The notes under the pieces: generated by a model
Told to the model about the DNA's origin: nothing
The model's input: the letters and a program-made list of their open reading frames with translations, nothing else
The model's database searches: none
Assembly (NCBI RefSeq): GCF_014873495.1
Contig: NZ_JADBGF010000001.1
Span: 5,022,001 to 5,086,000, forward strand
DNA: 64,000 bases
Direction of reading: 5' to 3'
DNA from: Streptomyces stelliscabiei
Lineage (GTDB): Bacteria > Actinomycetota > Actinomycetes > Streptomycetales > Streptomycetaceae
Shown: positions 59,714 to 64,000 of the stretch, in pieces
Layout: every line of letters starts with the position of its first letter
Numbering within the stretch: position 1 is the first letter of the stretch
Position numbers and translations under genes: made by a program

Positions 59714-61225
59714 TCAGTCGCGTTTGCAGATGCGGTCCAGGAGGTTTGCCGTGGCTCGCTGGACCCGAGTGTCGACGTGGCCCGGACGGTCCAGGGCCGG
59801 GGACCACGCGAACGTTCCGGATGCGAAGACCCAGGCGCCGGAGGGGGCGCGATACAGCGAGGTCTCCTGGTGGCGGACGACCTCGTCCTTGTCCCGGTAC
59901 GGGGAGTGGGCGAGGAGCATACGGCCCTGGTGCTCGGGGAGCGGGGTGCGCGGGAAGTAGCGGTCGGCCTCGCCGGCGACCATGCCGGCCAGCTCGTCGT
60001 TCTCATGGGCACCGGTCGCGTCCCAGAGCCAGTGGTCGGCGTTGCGCACGACCAGGGGGTGCGGTTCGGGGACCCGGCCCTCGTACTGGATGCCCATCAA
60101 CTGCTGCTCGGGGCGGTCGACTTCGCGCCACAGTGCGGGTTTGCCGGGGCCCCGGCGTTTTCGGCAGGTGAGGAGGCGGTCGGGGGCTCCGGACGGCGAG
60201 GGGCTCAGCTCCACCTGCCAGTACATGGTGTTGGAGGAGAGGAAGACCAGCGAGGTGCCGCTGTCCCGGGCGAGTTCGGTGGTGCGGCGCATCTGCGGCG
60301 ACCAGTACTCGTCGTGGCCCGGGAAGACCAGCCCCCGGTAGCGGCTGGGGTCGACGCGGCCGGCGTGCAGGTCGCGGGCGTCGGCGTAGGCGAGATCGTA
60401 GCCGTAGCGCTCGGCCCAGCGGATGAAGTCGTAGGCGTGGCCCACATGGAGGGGAAGGCCGGCGCCGGCGTACGGGCGGTCGAAGGAGACGGTCGTCGCG
60501 GCCTCGGACTCGCCGAGCAGCCGCCCGTCCTCGTCCCAGGCGTGGTAGAGGCTGGCGCCGGTGCGGCCGTCCTCCGGATACAGGTTGTACGCCTGCCAGG
60601 TGATGTCCGGGAGCAGGAGCAGCAGGTCGGCCGGGCGGTCGTCGCGGACGGTGAACGGGACGTGGGAGCGGTAGCCGTCGGCGGTGGTCAGGACCGCGAC
60701 GTAGGCGCCGACGTTCCAGTAGCTGGGGATCTGCAGCCGCCAGGAGAGCCACCAGTGGTGGCAGGAGACCGTGCGGTCGGCGGTGAGGGGCGGGGGCTGG
60801 ACGATGCCGGACAGCCGGGGGCTGGTGGTGATCTTCGCCGCGCCGTCGCCGCTGTAGTGGCCGATGCGGTAGATGTCGACGCCGAATTCCTGGGGCGGGT
60901 CCACGGTGACGTGGAAGTCGATGGACTGGCCGGGAGCGGCGGCGCCGGTCGCCGCGAACCCCTTGATCTGCCGGCGTACGTCGTCGGCGGAGCGGGGGCC
61001 CGGCGGGACGCGGGGGGCCGGGACACGGGCGCGGGTGCCCCGGGCGGACGCGGGGGGCTCGGGCGGGCCCGGGTCCACGTACCAGGGGACCACCTGGCCG
61101 GTGTCGTCGAAGTACGTCACATTGCCCCGCAGCCAGGGGACCGGTCCCTGACCGAAGGGGTCCGTCACCGCGTGGGCGAGGGCTCCCGATTCCCAGCGGC
61201 GGATGTGGTGCTGCTCCGAGCCCAT
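59714..61225 (-). CDS. N,N-dimethylformamidase beta-subunit-like protein
   Basis: 503 residues resembling the C-terminal lobe of the large subunit of N,N-dimethylformamidase, often found alone in Streptomyces. An N-terminal beta-rich region (about 80-190, with HVTVDPPQEFGVDIYRIGHY and PFTVRDDRPADLLLLLPD) is followed by a glutamine-amidotransferase-like lobe with VFPGHDEYWSPQMRR (about 300) and LVFLSSNTMYWQ. No signal peptide. The normal catalytic partner subunit is absent, so real DMFase activity is doubtful. The ATG at 61225 has GGAGGGGAG five to eight bases upstream. Function unknown. Confidence 0.85.
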   Translation of the reverse strand: MGSEQHHIRRWESGALAHAVTDPFGQGPVPWLRGNVTYFDDTGQVVPWYVDPGPPEPPASARGTRARVPAPRVPPGPRSADDVRRQIKGFAATGAAAPGQSIDFHVTVDPPQEFGVDIYRIGHYSGDGAAKITTSPRLSGIVQPPPLTADRTVSCHHWWLSWRLQIPSYWNVGAYVAVLTTADGYRSHVPFTVRDDRPADLLLLLPDITWQAYNLYPEDGRTGASLYHAWDEDGRLLGESEAATTVSFDRPYAGAGLPLHVGHAYDFIRWAERYGYDLAYADARDLHAGRVDPSRYRGLVFPGHDEYWSPQMRRTTELARDSGTSLVFLSSNTMYWQVELSPSPSGAPDRLLTCRKRRGPGKPALWREVDRPEQQLMGIQYEGRVPEPHPLVVRNADHWLWDATGAHENDELAGMVAGEADRYFPRTPLPEHQGRMLLAHSPYRDKDEVVRHQETSLYRAPSGAWVFASGTFAWSPALDRPGHVDTRVQRATANLLDRICKRD

Positions 61226-61488
61226 GAGTTCTCCCCTCCCTCGCCCCCGTGAGCTGTCGTGAGCACGTGCTCCGTACGCGACCTGTCCCAGCACATCACA
61301 TTAAGCACGCACCCCGTCACCGTTCGTCGTGAATCGGTGGGAGTGGAACGGCGACGTCCGGATAGGGAGTCGGACACCCCCTTCCGACCAGCCACAACAC
61401 CCCCAGGACCCTCTGCGGGATCGGCCTCGGGACCACCGTCGGGCGGGCTCCGGACCAGGCGTTCGGACCAGGCGTTCAGACCAGGCGT

Positions 61489-63618
61489 TCAGACCAGGCG
61501 GACCGGTTTCTCCGGGCGGACGCCGAGGCGGCTGAGCCAGTCGCGGAGGGGGACCGGGTCGCCGTCCTCCACGAGGGTGAGGACGCGGGGGGCGAGGTCG
61601 GCCGCCCGTACGCCGTCGACGAGGAGGGAGGGGCCGTCCAGCCAGTCCAGGCCCGGGGTGGCGCCCGCCGTGTCCATCGCCGCGCAGCACACCATCGCGG
61701 CGACGTGCTCCGTCAGCAGCTCGCGGCCCGTGCGGGGTGGCTGCATCGGGAACAGCGGCAGCAGTCCGTCGTCCCACAGCGCCCGGTCCGGGCCCTGCGC
61801 CTCGGCCCCACCGGCCGCGGGGTGGCCGTCGGCCGGGACCGTGGCCTCCTCGCGCGCCAGTTCCGCGGTCAGGGCGGCGGCGAGGGCGGCGGACTGCGGG
61901 GTGGCCAGGCCGGATTCGTCGTCGGAGTCGGAATCGAGGTCCGGGCCTGGGGCAGTGGTGACGCCGGCGTCGTGCGGGGATATGTGGTGGCTGTCCGGTT
62001 CCAGGTCGGGGTTGTGCTCGTGTTCGCGGTCCGCCTCCGCGGCCGTCGCGCGTCCGGCGGCGGGGTGGGGGGACGGGTGGCCGTGCGGCGCGGTCGTCGT
62101 ACCGGGACCCGCCCCGGGGACCTCGGCGGCCTCGGTGGCCGGCGGATGCGGAGCGGCGGCGGCCGCGGTGGTCAGGTGGGTCAGGACCCGGGAGAGGGTG
62201 GGGCCGCCGTGCGCCGGGCCGGTGGGGTCGGTGGTCGGGTCGCTCGCCGGGTGGCGGACGCCCAGCCCGTCGAGGACGCGATGGAGACGGGCCGCGTCGG
62301 CGCGCCATTTGCGGTCGACCACCTCGTCCGGGTACTCGTGCCAGTCGACCGGCGACCAGTCGGGGCCTGACTCGGCGGGGCCGCCGTGGAAGAGGCGGGC
62401 GGCGAGCAGGGACGCGGCCTCGTCGACCGTGCCGGGCTCTTCGAGCAGGTCGCAGGCGGGGCGCTCGCCCAGCCGGGAGGCGAAGCCCTCGGCGAGGCGG
62501 TCTCGGCGCGACAGCTCCGTGAGCGCGGCCACGACACCCGCGTCCAGACGGGACGGCCACCGGCCCATCCGCCACGCGGGCAGCGCGACCCGGGTGAGGA
62601 GACGGTCCCAGCCCGCGTAGGCGAGGCCGACCTGCTCCTGGGCGACGATCCGCAGACCGTAGTCCACAGCCTGTGCACGCTCGGCCGCCGCGGCGGCGAC
62701 CCCGCGCTCCATCTCGGCCGCGTGCCCCCGACAGCCGCGCAGGAGCATCCGGGTCACCCAGCCGACTCCGCCCAGCGCCGTACGGACGGCCACACCGTGC
62801 GACGGGGCCGAGCTGACGGCCACGGCCGCGTCCAGCCCCCGCACGAAACGGCGGGCCGCGGCTATGTCCGGGTGCGCCGACGGTCCCGTACCCGCGACGA
62901 CCGGGGCCAGCACCGCTCGTAGCTCACCGACCCGCATCCACCACAGGAACGGCGAGCCGATGACGAGCACCGGCGCGGTGGGCGCGCGGTGCCGACGGTG
63001 GGAGGAGAGCCCTGACTCCGGTCCGGATGCCAGACGGGACTGCGGACGGGAGGGCAGGCCGGGTGACGAGCCGCGCGTGTCCGTCATCTCGTCGTCCCGC
63101 CCCGTGCCGCGGTCACCGGCCGTGGCGCCCCCGCCGTCGACCACCTCGCTCCCGTCGGCCCCGTCGTTCGAGGAGTGGCGGGGCGCGTCGGGCTGGTGGT
63201 GGGACGGGTGGGTGCGGTCCTCCAGCCAGCTGTCGCAGTCCGGGGTGAGCGCTATCGCGGACGGGGGCGGGACGTCGAGGCGGTCGGCCAGGTCCCGGAC
63301 CAGCCGGTAGAGATCGGGCGCGGCCTTCTCGGTGACCGTGACCGTGGGGCTCACGGCGGGCCGGGCACGGGCGACGACGAGCGCGATGCCCGTGGCGGCG
63401 AGGAGCACGACGAGGGCGAGGCCGGACACGATCCGGCTCGCCATGGACCAGCCGGGGCCGGTCAGACGGCCGGTCGACCCGCCGACCACCAGGACGACGG
63501 CGACGGCCGCGGGCAGCACCGCCACGGCCAGCGCCCTGCTGCGGACCCGCAGCACGGCGAGGGCCCGGGCGCGCGCGGCCTGCGCGCCCGCCTCCTCACC
63601 ACCTGCCATACCGGTCAC
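61489..63618 (-). CDS. Pseudo-M48-like membrane protein with inserted disordered regions
   Basis: 709 residues. Two hydrophobic helices (about 28-85) are followed by a region whose order resembles M48 peptidases: LADRLDVPPPSAIALTPD, VLVIGSPFLWWMRVGELRAVLAP. Where the HExxH should be, the protein reads APVVAGT, so the zinc site is missing. Long disordered stretches rich in Asp, His, Pro, Ser and Thr are inserted (about 135-205 and 490-570). The C-terminus (GLDWLDGPSLLVDGVRAADLAPRVL) is folded again. No known enzyme motif remains. GTG at 63618 gives MTGMAGGEEA; ATG at 63609 is equally possible. Likely a non-catalytic membrane scaffold; the M48 link is an inference. Confidence 0.75.
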   Translation of the reverse strand: MTGMAGGEEAGAQAARARALAVLRVRSRALAVAVLPAAVAVVLVVGGSTGRLTGPGWSMASRIVSGLALVVLLAATGIALVVARARPAVSPTVTVTEKAAPDLYRLVRDLADRLDVPPPSAIALTPDCDSWLEDRTHPSHHQPDAPRHSSNDGADGSEVVDGGGATAGDRGTGRDDEMTDTRGSSPGLPSRPQSRLASGPESGLSSHRRHRAPTAPVLVIGSPFLWWMRVGELRAVLAPVVAGTGPSAHPDIAAARRFVRGLDAAVAVSSAPSHGVAVRTALGGVGWVTRMLLRGCRGHAAEMERGVAAAAAERAQAVDYGLRIVAQEQVGLAYAGWDRLLTRVALPAWRMGRWPSRLDAGVVAALTELSRRDRLAEGFASRLGERPACDLLEEPGTVDEAASLLAARLFHGGPAESGPDWSPVDWHEYPDEVVDRKWRADAARLHRVLDGLGVRHPASDPTTDPTGPAHGGPTLSRVLTHLTTAAAAAPHPPATEAAEVPGAGPGTTTAPHGHPSPHPAAGRATAAEADREHEHNPDLEPDSHHISPHDAGVTTAPGPDLDSDSDDESGLATPQSAALAAALTAELAREEATVPADGHPAAGGAEAQGPDRALWDDGLLPLFPMQPPRTGRELLTEHVAAMVCCAAMDTAGATPGLDWLDGPSLLVDGVRAADLAPRVLTLVEDGDPVPLRDWLSRLGVRPEKPVRLV

Positions 63619-63840
63619 GACCCGACGTCACCCCCTGCTGTCCCGTGCGGCGCACACCGCGACGACTGCGAGGACTGCTCGTCGCAGTGGTCGCCGCCGA
63701 ATGCCCTGACGTTGCTCACTCCCCCACTGTGGCACCGCCCACCGACATCGCAATGCCGGTGGGCCAAGTGCCGGAACGCTTGCGCCGCACCCTAGTTGGG
63801 GCCCCGGCCGTCGTCAGCCGGTTGGGCCATCGCTCACTCG
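63619..63840. other. Intergenic region before the window end
   Basis: 222 bases upstream of the pseudo-M48 gene. No RNA, repeat or clear promoter was recognised. Confidence 0.4.
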
Positions 63841-64000
63841 ATGGAATGGCTCTGGGGAGAGGTGAAGGACGCCGGGCAAGGATCGGGCCCCGGATTCCGA
63901 CGGCTTCCCAGGGGTTCCTGGGTGTCTCCGAGGGATTCCGGGGCCTGGGGTTCGTACCCGTTGCTGACGCTTCGCATGCGGATGTCGCGAAGGGGACGGA
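63841..64000 (+). CDS. Possible 5' end of an unidentified gene running off the window
   Basis: An open frame begins with ATG at 63841 (MEWLWGEVKDAGQGSGPG...) or GTG at 63862 (GGGGAGAG directly upstream) and stays open to the window end, about 53 codons. Composition is Arg/Ser/Gly-rich and there is no recognisable domain. It may be a real start or chance. Confidence 0.3.
   Translation, partial: MEWLWGEVKDAGQGSGPGFRRLPRGSWVSPRDSGAWGSYPLLTLRMRMSRRGR

Overview
The window is chromosomal DNA from a Streptomyces (or very close actinomycete). The sequence is very GC-rich with G/C at third codon positions. It carries developmental and nucleoid genes (bldC, an AtrA-type TetR regulator, an Lsr2-family protein), a valine dehydrogenase, the three-subunit PurL/PurQ/PurS enzyme, a perfect Streptomyces parS site and a c-di-AMP (ydaO-type) riboswitch. 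From memory, the gene order (ndh/atrA ... hrpA, bldC, vdh, purM, purF ... purLQS, lsrL ... purC) matches the core region of the S. coelicolor chromosome around SCO4068-SCO4119. This is therefore mostly conserved core genome. No insertion sequence, prophage, integrase or CRISPR array was seen.

Layout. 1-13.6 kb: a truncated type II NADH dehydrogenase divergent from an AtrA-like regulator; a one-protein sigma factor with a zinc-finger, membrane and NPCBM-like tail; a degenerate asparagine-synthase-like protein; an NsdA/NsdB-like regulator; lhgO, trmB, a PrsW-like protease and an aldo/keto reductase. 13.8-19.5 kb: an M23 cell-wall peptidase under the c-di-AMP riboswitch, a membrane SpoIIE-type phosphatase, then a riboflavin-type island (ribA, a MarR regulator, a fused reductase-deaminase) with related operator-like palindromes, and initiator tRNA-Met. 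19.6-26 kb: a decayed PQQ-propeller fragment, a four-gene minus-strand operon (secreted small protein, unknown protein, ABC ATPase, FtsX-like permease) and a ClC channel.

26-42 kb: tRNA-Lys, an amino-acid permease, a DEAD-box helicase with 47-residue RG-rich repeats, a lipoprotein, a small metallopeptidase, a membrane metallophosphoesterase, a Glu-Asp-Phe tRNA cluster containing parS, a secreted beta-rich protein, hrpA, a second identical tRNA-Asp, and bldC with a strong intrinsic terminator. 42-54 kb: vdh and the first purine blocks (purM-purF; purL-purQ-purS, translationally coupled), small conserved proteins, a Uma2-family protein and lsrL. 54-64 kb: an aberrant tRNA-Gly(UCC), then an ABC transporter/two-component cassette bracketed by two identical tRNA-Gly(GCC)-terminator modules, purC, a DMFase-like protein and a pseudo-M48 membrane protein.

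The two observations I rate highest are the tRNA-Gly(UCC), whose D and T loops depart from the translation consensus in the way staphylococcal cell-wall tRNA-Gly species do, and the four-gene secreted-protein/ABC operon. All calls come from reading the sequence; no database search was run. Locus comparisons to S. coelicolor are from memory.
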